Shown here piece by piece: positions 18,633 through 28,251 of a stretch of 64,000 nt of DNA. Positions within the stretch are counted from its first letter, which is position 1; every line of letters starts with the position of its first letter. The DNA lies in assembly GCA_019359115.1 (NCBI GenBank), contig JAHHHW010000074.1:42842-106841 (forward strand), written 5' to 3'. The translations under genes were made by a program, and so were the position numbers. Below the pieces are notes generated by a model. That model did no database searches and was not told where the DNA came from. It saw only the letters and a list, made by a program, of their open reading frames with translations. The DNA is from Pelatocladus maniniholoensis HA4357-MV3. GTDB taxonomy: Bacteria > Cyanobacteriota > Cyanobacteriia > Cyanobacteriales > Nostocaceae.

Positions 18633-19667
18633 ATGACTTCAATGCCAAATATTCCCTCAGTTGCTATATGTATTCCCACTTATAATCAAGCCCAATACTT
18701 GATTGAGTCCGTAACTAGTGCTTGTCGCCAAACTTATCCAAACGTGGAAGTATGGGTTTCAGACGATCACAGTACTGACAAAACACCTCAAGTGATGGAA
18801 AAGTTGTGTCAGCAGTTTCCGCAAGTGCATTACTATCAGCAACCTAAAAACATGGGTATTGCTGGTAATAATTCTTGGTTAATGAGTCAGCCAAAAACTG
18901 ACTTTATCGTACGTCTAGACTCAGATGATGCTTTAATGCCAAATTACGTGGAGAAATTAGTTTCTCTGCTACAAAAATATCCAGAAGCTGGTTATGCTCA
19001 TACTGCTATCCAGGAAATGGATGAGTATGGAAAAAATCATTCCATAGGACGAGTTGTCAGAAAAAAAGAGTTTCAAAATTCAGATGACGCGCTAATGGCA
19101 GCAGTTACTGGCTATAGAGTAGCAGCGAATATTATCATGTTTAGAACCAAGGCACTCCAAGAACTAAGATATTACGAAAATGGGCCTGAATATGTTGAAG
19201 ATTATGATTTATCTGTCAGAATCGCCGATGCTGGCTATGGAAATGTTTATGCAGATGAAATATTAGCAAAATATCGAGTTTGGACTGATGTGAATAAAAC
19301 ACGTTCCAAACGGAAACATTTGCAGCTAAAAGGATATATTCGGATTTTTGAAGAGAGTTTTTTCCCTGCTTTTCAACGGCGAGGCTGGAACACAAAAGTG
19401 TTAGATAAACAGAGACGCAAGATAGCAATCATACACTCAGCCTATTGTTTTCTTCCTATTTTTAATCAAAAAGAAAGAGCAGAACTTGTTACCTTGTTAA
19501 AACAGTTGGGTGATTCGCCTGTTTTGCAACTGCGAATTTTTGCATTGTCTTTAGGTTTCGCTCCTTTCTTTGAATGGCAACATCACACAGAACTGAAATT
19601 AAAAGGTTTTGTTAAAGACTGGTTAAGCAAACTGAAAAACATGACAGCAATCAAAGCAGCAGGATAA
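18633..19667 (+). CDS. Family 2 glycosyltransferase
   Basis: The N-terminal GT-A domain begins VAICIPTYNQAQYLIESVTS and has the metal-binding DxD motif as DSDD at residues 96-99 after RL. GT2 enzymes transfer sugars from nucleotide-sugar donors to polysaccharide or lipid acceptors on the cytoplasmic face of the membrane. A second conserved acidic site is seen as YVEDYDLSVR at about residues 191-200, where the ED(Y) motif would place the catalytic base. No membrane helix is obvious in the 344 residues. It stands alone between a gene-free stretch and leuC. The acceptor and the sugar cannot be read from the sequence. Confidence 0.9.
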   Translation: MTSMPNIPSVAICIPTYNQAQYLIESVTSACRQTYPNVEVWVSDDHSTDKTPQVMEKLCQQFPQVHYYQQPKNMGIAGNNSWLMSQPKTDFIVRLDSDDALMPNYVEKLVSLLQKYPEAGYAHTAIQEMDEYGKNHSIGRVVRKKEFQNSDDALMAAVTGYRVAANIIMFRTKALQELRYYENGPEYVEDYDLSVRIADAGYGNVYADEILAKYRVWTDVNKTRSKRKHLQLKGYIRIFEESFFPAFQRRGWNTKVLDKQRRKIAIIHSAYCFLPIFNQKERAELVTLLKQLGDSPVLQLRIFALSLGFAPFFEWQHHTELKLKGFVKDWLSKLKNMTAIKAAG

Positions 19668-19780
19668 GTTTTTTGGTGTAACTAAAAACAACCTTGATTG
19701 ATGCAGGCTATGGTAAGAATACGCCACTTGTGAAACAGTAAGAGTTAAAAAATCTGACTGAGAGCAGATTGCAATTTGGT

Positions 19781-19830
19781 GAAGAACATGTATGAGAGCA
19801 AACGACCGTTCGCCCTTACACATGTTCTTC
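19781..19830. repeat. Inverted repeat downstream of the glycosyltransferase gene
   Basis: Perfect 11-base arms GAAGAACATGT (19781-19791) and ACATGTTCTTC (19820-19830) enclose a 28-base loop. It lies 114 bases after the stop. The 3' flank is ATTTATG and not a T run, so it may be a weak terminator or a processed 3' hairpin. Confidence 0.5.
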
Positions 19831-20042
19831 ATTTATGTATTAGTTATGCAACTAAAAGATATTGGACATTATTAACTAACTTCTTTATTGTTGTGATTAA
19901 GGCAACACGCGTAATCAAACTGTAATCTTTCAATTCACACAGGTAATAAAAAGCTCTCGCCATAAGCATTTAGCTTCTCGGTGAGTGATTCACTATTTTT
20001 GATACCATCTAAAAAATGCGACGGCTTAAAACAGGTTCAAGT

Positions 20043-21446
20043 ATGAGCAAAGGTACACTTTTTGACAAAGTTTGGGACTTACACACTGTTGGTACACTTC
20101 CTTCAGGACAGACACAACTATTAATAGGACTACACCTGATTCATGAAGTTACAAGTCCCCAAGCCTTTGCTATGTTGAGGGAGCGGGGTTTAAAGGTATT
20201 ATTTCCAGAACGAACGATCGCTACAGTAGATCATATTGTACCGACAACCAATCAGGCACGTCCTTTTGCTGATACGTTAGCAGAAGAAATGATGCAGGCG
20301 CTAGAGCAAAACTGTCAAGAAAATGGCATTACCTTCCATAATATTGGTTCCGGTAATCAGGGTATTGTACATGTAATTGCACCAGAACAGGGACTTACCC
20401 AGCCAGGAATGACGATCGCCTGTGGAGATAGCCACACTTCAACTCATGGTGCATTTGGTGCGATCGCTTTTGGTATTGGTACTAGCCAAGTCCGCGACGT
20501 TCTCGCCTCCCAAACCCTGGCTTTATCTAAACTCAAAGTCCGCAAAATCGAAGTTAACGGCACTCTCAAACCAGGTGTTTACGCCAAAGATGTTATCCTT
20601 CATGTCATTCGTACCCTTGGTGTAAAAGGTGGCGTGGGATATGCCTATGAATACGCAGGTACTACCTTTGAGCAAATGAACATGGAAGAACGGATGACCG
20701 TTTGTAATATGTCCATTGAAGGTGGAGCGCGTTGCGGTTACATTAATCCAGATCAAGTCACTTACGAATATCTCAAGGGTAGAGACTTTGCTCCCAAGAG
20801 CGCAGACTGGGAAAAAGCAGTTGCTTGGTGGGAATCAATCAAGAGTGATATTGATGCTGAGTATGATGACATTGTAGTATTTGACGCCGCCGAAATTCCT
20901 CCTACAGTGACTTGGGGTATTACACCCGGTCAAGGTATTGGCGTTAACCAGTTTGTACCCTCCGCCGAACAATTAGCAGAAGAAGATCGCCAAATTGCCC
21001 AAGAAGCTTACATATACATGGATCTAGCTCCTGGTCAACCCATCCAAGGTATAAAAGTTGATGTCTGCTTTATTGGTAGCTGTACCAACGGCAGAATTAG
21101 CGATTTGCGAGAAGCAGCTAAAGTTGCCAAAGGGCGTCAAGTTGCCGAAGGAGTCAAAGCTTTTGTTGTCCCTGGTTCCGAACGAGTCAAACAACAAGCA
21201 GAAGCAGAAGGGTTAGATAAAATCTTTCAAGCAGCAGGTTTTGAATGGCGCGAACCGGGATGTTCAATGTGTTTAGCCATGAACCCCGACAAACTCCAAG
21301 GACAGCAACTCAGCGCTTCTTCTTCTAACCGCAACTTCAAAGGTCGCCAGGGTTCTTCCTCTGGTCGTACCTTGTTGATGAGTCCAGCAATGGTGGTAGC
21401 GGCGGCGGTAAAAGGCGAAGTTTTCGATGTGCGCGAGTTGTTGTAA
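20043..21446 (+). CDS. leuC: 3-isopropylmalate dehydratase large subunit
   Basis: LeuC with LeuD isomerises 2-isopropylmalate to 3-isopropylmalate in leucine synthesis through a 4Fe-4S cluster. I chose the ATG at 20043 (protein begins [14 protein letters not shown]) over an upstream ATG at 20016: it gives 467 residues and puts the cluster ligands at C347 (in CFIGSCTNG), C407 and C410 (in GCSMC), the positions they hold in the E. coli protein. The aconitase signature [15 protein letters not shown] is present near residue 125. leuD follows after 116 bases that contain heptamer repeats, so the two are probably one operon. Confidence 0.96.
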   Translation: MSKGTLFDKVWDLHTVGTLPSGQTQLLIGLHLIHEVTSPQAFAMLRERGLKVLFPERTIATVDHIVPTTNQARPFADTLAEEMMQALEQNCQENGITFHNIGSGNQGIVHVIAPEQGLTQPGMTIACGDSHTSTHGAFGAIAFGIGTSQVRDVLASQTLALSKLKVRKIEVNGTLKPGVYAKDVILHVIRTLGVKGGVGYAYEYAGTTFEQMNMEERMTVCNMSIEGGARCGYINPDQVTYEYLKGRDFAPKSADWEKAVAWWESIKSDIDAEYDDIVVFDAAEIPPTVTWGITPGQGIGVNQFVPSAEQLAEEDRQIAQEAYIYMDLAPGQPIQGIKVDVCFIGSCTNGRISDLREAAKVAKGRQVAEGVKAFVVPGSERVKQQAEAEGLDKIFQAAGFEWREPGCSMCLAMNPDKLQGQQLSASSSNRNFKGRQGSSSGRTLLMSPAMVVAAAVKGEVFDVRELL

Positions 21447-21508
21447 GGGGATCGGGCATCAATCAGTTAACAGTGATCAGTTATCAAATTAAACTGATCA
21501 CTGATTCA

Positions 21509-21545
21509 TCCCCAATCCCTAATCCCTGATCCCCAATCCCTTTTC
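21509..21545. repeat. Degenerate heptamer tandem repeat between leuC and leuD
   Basis: Units of the type CCCCAAT, CCCTAAT, CCCTGAT and CCCCAAT follow one another. This is the same family as 462-494. It occupies the leuC-leuD spacer. Confidence 0.7.
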
Positions 21546-21562
21546 CCTTAATCGAGAATTTT

Positions 21563-22162
21563 ATGGTAAGTGAAGTAAAAGCTGTTTCTGGACGTGGTAT
21601 TTCTTTGGTAGGTGATGACATTGATACTGACCGCATCATTCCTGCCCGTTTTTTGCGCTGTGTTACTTTTGATGGTTTGGGCGAATATGTATTTGCTGAT
21701 GATCGCGCCGCACTCAAAGGAGAACATGCTTTTGACCAACCGCACTATCAAGGCGCAAAGGTTTTAGTAGTTAATCGTAACTTTGGTTGTGGTTCCTCAC
21801 GGGAACATGCACCCCAAGCGATCGCAAAATGGGGTATTCAAATATTAGTAGGTGAAAGCTTTGCCGAAATCTTTTTTGGCAACTGTGTAGCGATGGGCAT
21901 TCCCTGCGTTACTGCTGATTCTAGCACTGTGAAACAATTGCAAGAAATTATCGCTGCCAATCCCCAAGCAGCTGTGACAGTAAATTTAGAAACCATGCAG
22001 GTGCAATGTGGTGATTTTTCTGCCCCCATCTCAATTGGAGAAGGTGCGAAAAATATGTTTGTTTCCGGTACTTGGGATGCTTGCGGTCAATTAGTAGCCC
22101 ACGCAGATCAAATTCGGGCGACGGCGGCGAAATTACCGTACTTGAGTTGGATTGACAATTGA
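21563..22162 (+). CDS. leuD: 3-isopropylmalate dehydratase small subunit
   Basis: LeuD supplies the swivel domain of isopropylmalate isomerase. The 199-residue protein shows [15 protein letters not shown] near residue 18 and the family core [17 protein letters not shown] near 73, whose Ser and Arg take part in substrate binding. It is downstream of leuC on the same strand and followed by a hairpin terminator candidate at 22171. Identification is secure. Confidence 0.96.
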   Translation: MVSEVKAVSGRGISLVGDDIDTDRIIPARFLRCVTFDGLGEYVFADDRAALKGEHAFDQPHYQGAKVLVVNRNFGCGSSREHAPQAIAKWGIQILVGESFAEIFFGNCVAMGIPCVTADSSTVKQLQEIIAANPQAAVTVNLETMQVQCGDFSAPISIGEGAKNMFVSGTWDACGQLVAHADQIRATAAKLPYLSWIDN

Positions 22163-22170
22163 AGAAAATG

Positions 22171-22208
22171 GGCGTTGCTGAAATTTCTATTCTGCAACGC
22201 CAAATTTT
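22171..22208 (+). terminator. Probable terminator after leuD
   Basis: Arms GGCGTTGC (22171-22178) and GCAACGCC (22194-22201) are perfectly complementary with a 15-base loop and are followed by AAATTTTGC. The T run is short, so efficiency is uncertain, but the position just after leuD fits. Confidence 0.55.
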
Positions 22209-22323
22209 GCATACTCAATTACAAAGATTGTATAAATTTTTGATTTTTAACTTCTCGGTGTAAATGGTTGTTGTTTATATTTACCTTATAAACTACTGAC
22301 TAAGTAAAAACCGAAGCAAAGCT

Positions 22324-23025
22324 GTGTTTGATTTTAGTTCTAATGAAGAATGTTCTAAGACTGATAATTCGTTCTTTTTGAGATATTCAAACTCAACTCA
22401 ATTTCTCCCACAACAATTACACTCTTCTGTTAAAAGTATTACTAAAAGAATTATTGATATATTAGGAGCGATTGTTGGTCTAGCAATCACAGCAATATTG
22501 ACTATTCCCATTGCAATTGCTACATTTTTTGACGATCCTGGTCCTCTATTCTACAGCCAAATTCGCTGTGGTTTGAACGGGCGTACCTTTCGGATGTGGA
22601 AGTTCCGCTCTATGATTGTTGGTGCAGAGAAACTCAAGCACTTAGTAAAAAATGAAGCCACAGGTCACATTTTTAAATCTACTGATGATCCACGCATCAC
22701 TCGTGTAGGTAAATTTTTACGTCGAACTAGTCTAGATGAATTTCCTCAATTTTGGAATGTTTTGCGAGGAGAAATGAGTTTAGTCGGTACTCGTCCACCG
22801 ACTCCTGATGAAGTGATACACTACCAAATACATCACTGGCAAAGATTACGAGTCAAACCAGGTATGACAGGAGAATGGCAAGCAAATGGTCGTTCCAGCA
22901 TCACCGACTTTGAGAAGATAGTCAGTATGGACATAGATTACCAAAGTAAATGGTCAGTAATGTACGACTTGAGTCTGATTTTCAAGACGATATGGGTAGT
23001 TGTCAAAAAACATGGAGCCTGTTAG
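22324..23025 (+). CDS. hepC: Sugar transferase, HepC-like (initiating polyprenyl-phosphate sugar transferase)
   Basis: This is a bacterial sugar transferase (PF02397) that puts the first sugar phosphate on the membrane lipid carrier for polysaccharide synthesis. A membrane helix at about residues 40-65 (IDILGAIVGLAITAI) is followed by the family core FRMWKFRSM, TSLDEFPQFWNVLRGEMSLVG and the end of RVKPGMTGEWQANGR. Length (233 residues) and sequence style match HepC of Anabaena, needed for the heterocyst envelope polysaccharide, but other exopolysaccharide paralogues are similar, so the symbol is tentative. The start is GTG: no ATG is available between the in-frame stop at 22297 and the conserved helix. 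Confidence 0.75.
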   Translation: MFDFSSNEECSKTDNSFFLRYSNSTQFLPQQLHSSVKSITKRIIDILGAIVGLAITAILTIPIAIATFFDDPGPLFYSQIRCGLNGRTFRMWKFRSMIVGAEKLKHLVKNEATGHIFKSTDDPRITRVGKFLRRTSLDEFPQFWNVLRGEMSLVGTRPPTPDEVIHYQIHHWQRLRVKPGMTGEWQANGRSSITDFEKIVSMDIDYQSKWSVMYDLSLIFKTIWVVVKKHGAC

Positions 23026-23043
23026 ATTTTTTATTCTTATCCT

Positions 23044-23883
23044 TCATCCCTTGACTCCACTACCAGTTTCTGTGGGTACAATGTAGCGTTGTAAAAATAA
23101 AAACACCAGCATGACTGGAAGAATAGAAATTACTGAGCCAGCAGCTACTAACCGCCAATCAAGAGAAAAAGTACCAGCTAGTTTCGCTACACCTAAAGGT
23201 AGTGTATACAAGCTTTCATCTTGAATAACAATCAAAGGCCACAAAAAATCACTCCAAGAACCGATAAAAACGAAAATTGCCAGGGTAACTAATGCAGGAC
23301 GAACTGCTGGTAACATCACGTACCACCATATACCTAATTCTGAACAGCCATCCATACGTGCTGCTTCTTCCATCTCTTTGGGGACACTCATAAAAGCTTG
23401 TCGTAAGAGAAAAATCCCAAAAGCAGAAGCTAGGCTAGGAAAAATCATTCCTAAGTAGGTATTTCTTAAGCCCAACTGGACTGTCAAAATATACAGGGGT
23501 ATCATCACGATTTGAAACGGAATCATAATTGTGGAAATAATCGCGATAAAAATCCAGTCTCTTCCCGCAAATGACAGTCTAGCTAAAGGATAAGCAGCTA
23601 AAGCGCAAAACAGTAAATTTAATCCGACAGTCAGTACAGCAACAAAAGTACTATTGAATAGATATTGTCCAAAAGGATTAGATTGCCAAACGTTAACAAA
23701 GTTTTCTAAAGTTGGTTGGCTTGGTAACAACTGCGGTGGTGACTGAAAGATATTTTCGCTTTGAGATTTGAGTGCAGTACTTAAGAGCCAAAATAAAGGG
23801 AAAAGCGTTGCTAATGCGATCGCACTTAATATAGTGTACGTGCCGATGTTTTTTGTTTGTGAGTTGTGGCTGTAAAAACTCAT
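23044..23883 (-). CDS. Carbohydrate ABC transporter permease (MalG/UgpE type)
   Basis: The 279-residue protein has six predicted membrane helices and the permease EAA loop EEAARMDGCSELGIWWYVMLP, which contacts the ATPase subunit. The N-terminal TILSAIALATLFPLFWLLSTALK and C-terminal RYIVPTETGSGVKG are typical of MalG-type sugar permeases. No ATPase, binding protein or second permease is adjacent; the likely MalF-type partner is at 56120-57013 in this window, 32 kb away. In heterocyst-formers, glucoside-uptake ABC components are commonly encoded at scattered loci, so this may belong to such a system. The sugar is not defined. Confidence 0.9.
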   Translation of the reverse strand: MSFYSHNSQTKNIGTYTILSAIALATLFPLFWLLSTALKSQSENIFQSPPQLLPSQPTLENFVNVWQSNPFGQYLFNSTFVAVLTVGLNLLFCALAAYPLARLSFAGRDWIFIAIISTIMIPFQIVMIPLYILTVQLGLRNTYLGMIFPSLASAFGIFLLRQAFMSVPKEMEEAARMDGCSELGIWWYVMLPAVRPALVTLAIFVFIGSWSDFLWPLIVIQDESLYTLPLGVAKLAGTFSLDWRLVAAGSVISILPVMLVFLFLQRYIVPTETGSGVKG

Positions 23884-24042
23884 AATCTTAATTGGGAATG
23901 GAGTTCAGCAATATTTGATTGTAGTCAAATTTTATTCATACTAGGTGATTAGAACTAGTATGCAAATTAAACCTGTTGATAGAGTAATAGAGACTGACGT
24001 TGGATAGAAGATTGAGTGGTTGTTTAGATCACTATTTTTCTT

Positions 24043-24333
24043 ATGTCAGTCAGTACTATTGAGGCTTTTGCAAGCCAGGTTGCGATCGCATCACTCAATA
24101 CCTATCAAAAGCGTCTTTCTCCTCACAAAGGTTTTTCCTGTCCCCATCGATTGCTTCATGGGGGTGATTCTTGTTCTGACTACATCAAGCGCCAACTGAT
24201 TAACCAAAATTTGATCACAGCTATCCAAATGGCTCCCCAAAGATTTAAAGCTTGTAAAATAGCAGCTCAAACTCTGCAAAGTCAACGCGCAGCAAGTGGA
24301 TGTATTGTGATTCCTTGTTGTATACCGATTTAA
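24043..24333 (+). CDS. YidD-like membrane protein insertion efficiency factor
   Basis: The 96-residue protein contains YQKRLSPHKGFSCPHRLLHG followed by DSCSDYIKRQ and RFKACKIAAQTL, which follows the YidD (haemolytic domain) pattern of an SP-x-x-G-x-x-C core and a late Arg-x-Cys. YidD assists membrane-protein insertion with YidC and lies at the membrane surface by an amphipathic helix. The usual PTCS is GDSCS here, and the C-terminus ends with Cys-rich CIVIPCCIPI. It is not beside rnpA-yidC as the standard copy is, so this is probably a second, divergent member. Confidence 0.7.
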   Translation: MSVSTIEAFASQVAIASLNTYQKRLSPHKGFSCPHRLLHGGDSCSDYIKRQLINQNLITAIQMAPQRFKACKIAAQTLQSQRAASGCIVIPCCIPI

Positions 24334-24670
24334 GCCAAAATCAACTGATACTCTAGAAGCGATCGCACTCAAAGCGATCGCTTCATTCCAAACTAATAGG
24401 TGTCCAACAATGTGTATTGGCGATCGATATCTAAAAACATGATATTTGTCATCGCTTCACTCCATATCAGCCATACTGACAAAATTCTTAATTCTTTTTG
24501 CTCTCTATATTCAGTAGGTTTCAGTTCTACATATCATAGAATGACATTTTCTGTAGTCTACTTAACGACATTTTCATAAAAAATAGCATACACTAGAAAA
24601 TATAAGCCTTCCTCAAGGTATAAAACAAGGAAGGATATGAAGAAGATGAATATACCAGGAGAAAAATCAT
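24334..24670. other. Intergenic region with clustered HIP1 sites
   Basis: Two HIP1 octamers lie close together near 24358-24384 and another GCGATCG near 24420. The rest is A+T-rich. A good AGGAG ribosome site at 24657-24661 serves the downstream gene. No other gene was seen. Confidence 0.5.
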
Positions 24671-25339
24671 ATGCAAAAAGTCCTGGGATCAACAGAATTG
24701 GAATATGCCTTTTTATTTACCCTACGAAAGGTAAATTCCATAACTACAGAAGGTTTCCAAGCATTTTTTAATAACTTACCTGTTGACCCTTATATTAAAG
24801 GAAACTATCGTACCAGAAGGCTATCACGTTTTATAGTTTCTGAAGATAAGTTAATCAAATTACCTCATGGTTATCTGTTTCAAAGTAAAGATTATAATCC
24901 CTTACTAGGTGATATTAAAAGAGAGTTTGCAGAATTAGATAATGCACTTATAGAACTAGATATATTTAAAAACCTAGTTTTCGCATTTAGTGATTCTTGT
25001 AAACTGCATCCAGAAGCAGAAATCGGAGTGCATCAAATCAGAACTAGTTGTTCACCAGATAATTTTGGTAATCCTGCACCTGAAGGTATTCATAGAGATG
25101 GGACTGATTTTATCGGTATCTTTTCTGTTGATAGAAAAAATATTCAAGGTGGAGAAACTCATTTATATACTGCTAAGAAAGAAAAGCCCGTTTTCAATAA
25201 AATTCTCTATCCGGGAGAATTAGTGCTGATAAATGACCATCAGTTCTTTCACTTTACCACTCCTATTAAACCTATAGCAGAGGGCGTAGGAACAAGGGAT
25301 GTTTTTGTACTAACTTCGCCAAGCTTGCTTTCTGATTAA
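24671..25339 (+). CDS. 2-oxoglutarate/Fe(II) dioxygenase family protein (amino-acid hydroxylase type)
   Basis: The 222-residue protein belongs to the 2OG-Fe dioxygenase family (PF10014) that contains the Bacillus L-isoleucine 4-hydroxylase. The iron triad is visible: H141 and D143 in EGIHRDGTD and H194 in FFHFTTPI; R209 in GTRDVFV is well placed to bind the 2-oxoglutarate carboxylate. Such enzymes hydroxylate free amino acids in the cytoplasm using oxygen and 2-oxoglutarate. An AGGAG site precedes the ATG. It is convergent with the DUF711 gene. The actual amino-acid substrate cannot be told from sequence. Confidence 0.85.
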   Translation: MQKVLGSTELEYAFLFTLRKVNSITTEGFQAFFNNLPVDPYIKGNYRTRRLSRFIVSEDKLIKLPHGYLFQSKDYNPLLGDIKREFAELDNALIELDIFKNLVFAFSDSCKLHPEAEIGVHQIRTSCSPDNFGNPAPEGIHRDGTDFIGIFSVDRKNIQGGETHLYTAKKEKPVFNKILYPGELVLINDHQFFHFTTPIKPIAEGVGTRDVFVLTSPSLLSD

Positions 25340-25363
25340 TTGGTTGTTGTTTATCTTAACTAA

Positions 25364-26515
25364 TTAATCAACAGCAAATATTTTGCAATCAATAAGATAT
25401 GGGGAATTGAAAGCAGTCATTTCCCCAGCTTCTTTTCCTGGAATGGGAAATAATCTTGCTGATAAAGGCTTATCTAGCTTGATGGCTAAAGTTGCTATAT
25501 CCATTAATATTGCTGCAATCTTTTCTGTAGAAATATTCCCAGGTATGGGAACTGTATCTAGTCCACAACCACAAACTGCCGAGTATAATAGTAAATTAGT
25601 AATATTATAAGTTTGTTCGTTTGCTCTGGTTGCCAAACCTACATCTTCACAAACAGGAAGCATCAAACCAGAATAACCACAGATTTTCACTGGTACACTT
25701 TTTAAAACACGAGTTAACATCCCAGAAACTGTTAGTGTTCCTTGATAGCCAAATTTGCTATTCATCAGTTTTTCATAAGCAAAAGCAATACTTTCTTGTC
25801 GCTCTAAAGGTGGTGCTAATGATGTATCAATGCCGTTATAATTAATACCAAAGTTTGCAGATATCTTTTCGCCTATATCTGTTAATTTATTTAATTCATC
25901 TGCTAAAAACAATTGTAAGTTTCTTTCTGCTAATTGAATATTATTATTGGCTGTACTAAAACTTTTCATTACTAAATCGCTGCACTCTATACCAAGAGCA
26001 AAAGATGTATCACCTTCATGGTATGCAGCAGGAAAAAATGGTATGCTTGAGTTACAATTTGCCCAAGCACAAAATCGAAAGTTTCCATAACCATTTTCAG
26101 TTTCTTGAGAAATACGTTTAATAGCTTTTGCAGATTCTAAAGTACTCTCATAGTTAATACCAGTTTCTTTGTCGCCAATTTTAGAAGAAGAAAAAATCAA
26201 AGATGTACTTTTTTTTATTTCCGGAATAATCGCAATATTTTCGGGACGGCTGGCATATCCGATATTAAAAAAATTGATATTAAGTTCATCACAAAATTTT
26301 TCTAGATTTTTAATAATACTGATAATCTCTGTGTGAGATAAATATTGTAGATATTCTTCCCATGAATTTGTAGTTATTCTAGTTGTTTGAACTTCATAAC
26401 CAAATTGTTCAAAAAAAGTTTTTGCTTGTTGATTAAACTCCGCAGCTTGCTTAATTTTATCTTTTTCTTGGGGAGAAGCTAAGGAAATACCTGTGGTAAT
26501 TGCTCTAATTTTCAT
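25364..26515 (-). CDS. DUF711 family protein
   Basis: The 383-residue protein is a member of DUF711 (UPF0210), a family related to the pyruvate-formate-lyase-like fold but without a known reaction. It starts MKIRAITTGISLASPQ and contains the family-type segments FFPAAYHEGDTSFALGIE and CGCGLDTVPIPG. The CGCG segment near residue 314 is the best candidate for an active site. No signal peptide is visible. The gene ends 24 bases from the end of the 2OG dioxygenase gene, tail to tail. The region is A+T-rich. Confidence 0.85.
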   Translation of the reverse strand: MKIRAITTGISLASPQEKDKIKQAAEFNQQAKTFFEQFGYEVQTTRITTNSWEEYLQYLSHTEIISIIKNLEKFCDELNINFFNIGYASRPENIAIIPEIKKSTSLIFSSSKIGDKETGINYESTLESAKAIKRISQETENGYGNFRFCAWANCNSSIPFFPAAYHEGDTSFALGIECSDLVMKSFSTANNNIQLAERNLQLFLADELNKLTDIGEKISANFGINYNGIDTSLAPPLERQESIAFAYEKLMNSKFGYQGTLTVSGMLTRVLKSVPVKICGYSGLMLPVCEDVGLATRANEQTYNITNLLLYSAVCGCGLDTVPIPGNISTEKIAAILMDIATLAIKLDKPLSARLFPIPGKEAGEMTAFNSPYLIDCKIFAVD

Positions 26516-26950
26516 ATTTAAATTTAAGTTATAAATTGCAGTAATTTTATATAATTATATCTAGAATAAATAAAAACATATAATCTAATTTAAAAAGTAA
26601 GCTCCCTGACTTCGCAGAAGTTGTCGGGGATTTTATTATTCACGAATAGTTTAGGGATAAAAATAGGTAAATAACTGAATTATCCTGCGATTTCAATAGC
26701 AGGTGGTTTTTTGAACATTCAGGCTGAGATTCTCCGAAACAGAGGAGCTAGAAGTGAGATTGTATATTTGATTTAGTTTAAGTTCATAATAAATGTTAAA
26801 GCATTTCTAAAAAACGTTTGAATGTTTTCTATAGATCAATAAGTGTTTGTAACCACAACTCAATTTCAACTTAATACTGTTGGTGTTAAGCTCGCAATCC
26901 TTATGTAGAGACGCGAAATATATTAGAGACGCGAAATTTCGCGTCTATAC
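26516..26950. other. Intergenic region with palindromic repeats
   Basis: No gene is visible. At about 26612-26640 there is an imperfect hairpin of the family CCCTGACTTC...GAAGTTGTCGGGGA followed by TTTTATTA, similar to those near 50925 and 63824. At 26903-26949 lies a double copy of the GTAGAGACGCG palindrome, directly beyond the stop of the acyltransferase gene. Confidence 0.6.
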
Positions 26951-27907
26951 TCACCAAAACATATGATTCAGAAAGTGATGTAATAACTTTGGTTCTTTCG
27001 GTTCTTGATAATCTTTCGGTAATAAATCCATCAATGCTACTTCTAACTGATCTACAATTACTTGTATTTCTTGTGCTTTGGGACGACTAGATTGAGAGGA
27101 AATAATCAGTTTGCCAAATCGAACAGTTAATTGTTTGCAGAGGTACAGATCTTGTGTACCAACTAAGACTACAGGTAATATTGGTACTCCAGAACGCAAA
27201 GCATAAATAGCAACACCACGTTTGAGAGGAACAAATAACTGAGCTTCGGCATTGCCCAATCTTCCTTCTGGAAATAGAATTATACTTTCCCCACGAGCAA
27301 AAATGCCTTGAACAATACGATCTAAGCGTCGCATCAATTCTATAGAGTTACCTGTAGGGACATATTTTTCTATAGCATCTGCTAATTCAGCTAGATCTTC
27401 ATCTCCAGTCTTCGCAGCTTGTATTACTGCTAATTCTTCTTTCCAAATCCGTTCTATAGGTATGACTCCCTTAGCCAAATGTAGAAATTGTCGTTTCCAC
27501 CACTGATTATAAAGAGTACGAGCATCGCCAAAAATATAGGTATAAGGATGTGCGGGTAATTCTGATAGTAATAAAAATGGATCAATATGATTGAGATGGT
27601 TAGCTGCAATTAACACTGGTTGAGTAGGAATCCGTTCTGAAAACTCAACTTTCACCCAAAATAAACTATGGATGAGACTCCGTATTACCTTTCGCCGCAT
27701 CTGGCCACTAACTTTGTGTTCCGAACCACCTTCAGCAATTGCTTCCGCCTCTTGTAGCGCTTGGCGGATAATTTCATTAGCATGGCGATCGCGTGCATAA
27801 GCAACACCTTCTTTTGCACGTTGAATCGTTGCTTGTGTTAGCGGTGTCAAAACTGCTTCTTGTGCATCATTTGAATTTGGCTGAGGAATCAACGGACTAT
27901 TGGACAT
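26951..27907 (-). CDS. 1-acyl-sn-glycerol-3-phosphate acyltransferase-like protein
   Basis: The 318-residue protein has the PlsC acyltransferase catalytic motif as NHLNHID (NHx4D) and the glycerol-phosphate-binding FPEGRLG about 115 residues later, followed by GVPILPVVLVG. PlsC-type enzymes add the second acyl chain to lysophosphatidate at the inner membrane. I start at the ATG whose complement is at 27905-27907 (MSNSPLIPQPNSN). A frame that extends upstream to 28015 would translate the palindromic repeat at 27974-28003 and is rejected. The N-terminal 90 residues are helical and specific to the cyanobacterial branch. Substrate preference is inferred from the family. Confidence 0.87.
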   Translation of the reverse strand: MSNSPLIPQPNSNDAQEAVLTPLTQATIQRAKEGVAYARDRHANEIIRQALQEAEAIAEGGSEHKVSGQMRRKVIRSLIHSLFWVKVEFSERIPTQPVLIAANHLNHIDPFLLLSELPAHPYTYIFGDARTLYNQWWKRQFLHLAKGVIPIERIWKEELAVIQAAKTGDEDLAELADAIEKYVPTGNSIELMRRLDRIVQGIFARGESIILFPEGRLGNAEAQLFVPLKRGVAIYALRSGVPILPVVLVGTQDLYLCKQLTVRFGKLIISSQSSRPKAQEIQVIVDQLEVALMDLLPKDYQEPKEPKLLHHFLNHMFW

Positions 27908-27973
27908 GAATTTTATTAGCAATTCTTGATATTTGACCCTATAAATAGGGTTTGGATAAGACCAAAAATCTTG

Positions 27974-28003
27974 TGTAGAGACGCAAAATTTCGCGTCTCT
28001 ACA
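27974..28003. repeat. Dispersed palindrome (TGTAGAGACGC...GCGTCTCTACA)
   Basis: Eleven-base perfect arms TGTAGAGACGC and GCGTCTCTACA flank an 8-base centre. Relatives occur at 26903-26949 and 52071-52100. It lies upstream of the acyltransferase start and makes a strong hairpin in either transcript. Confidence 0.85.
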
Positions 28004-28251
28004 TGACAAAATCATACCGAAAAATCCTTAACCGAAGCGTATTGTGTGCTAATCTACAAATTTCCTAATCTGGTGAGTATTTAACAAAAAATGTGAAATG
28101 GCATTCTGTTATTAATCTATGCTAAAGCTTCCCTTAGTAGTAATTTGATTTGGACAGTTAGCTTTATGTCCTAAGATACTCATTGGCAAAAAGCAAGAAT
28201 CACAACCTTGAGTATGAATTTTTGGTAGACGGTTAGCTAATTGTCATACCC

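Noticed and set aside
20016..20042. Upstream ATG for leuC
   Set aside because: The internal ATG at 20043 gives the normal length and puts the cluster Cys residues at 347, 407 and 410.
24637..24771. Short upstream frame overlapping the dioxygenase gene
   Set aside because: It overlaps the well-supported dioxygenase start, which has its own AGGAG site, and shows no conserved features.
27908..28015. N-terminal extension of the acyltransferase gene
   Set aside because: It reads through the palindromic repeat at 27974-28003 and has no family similarity.
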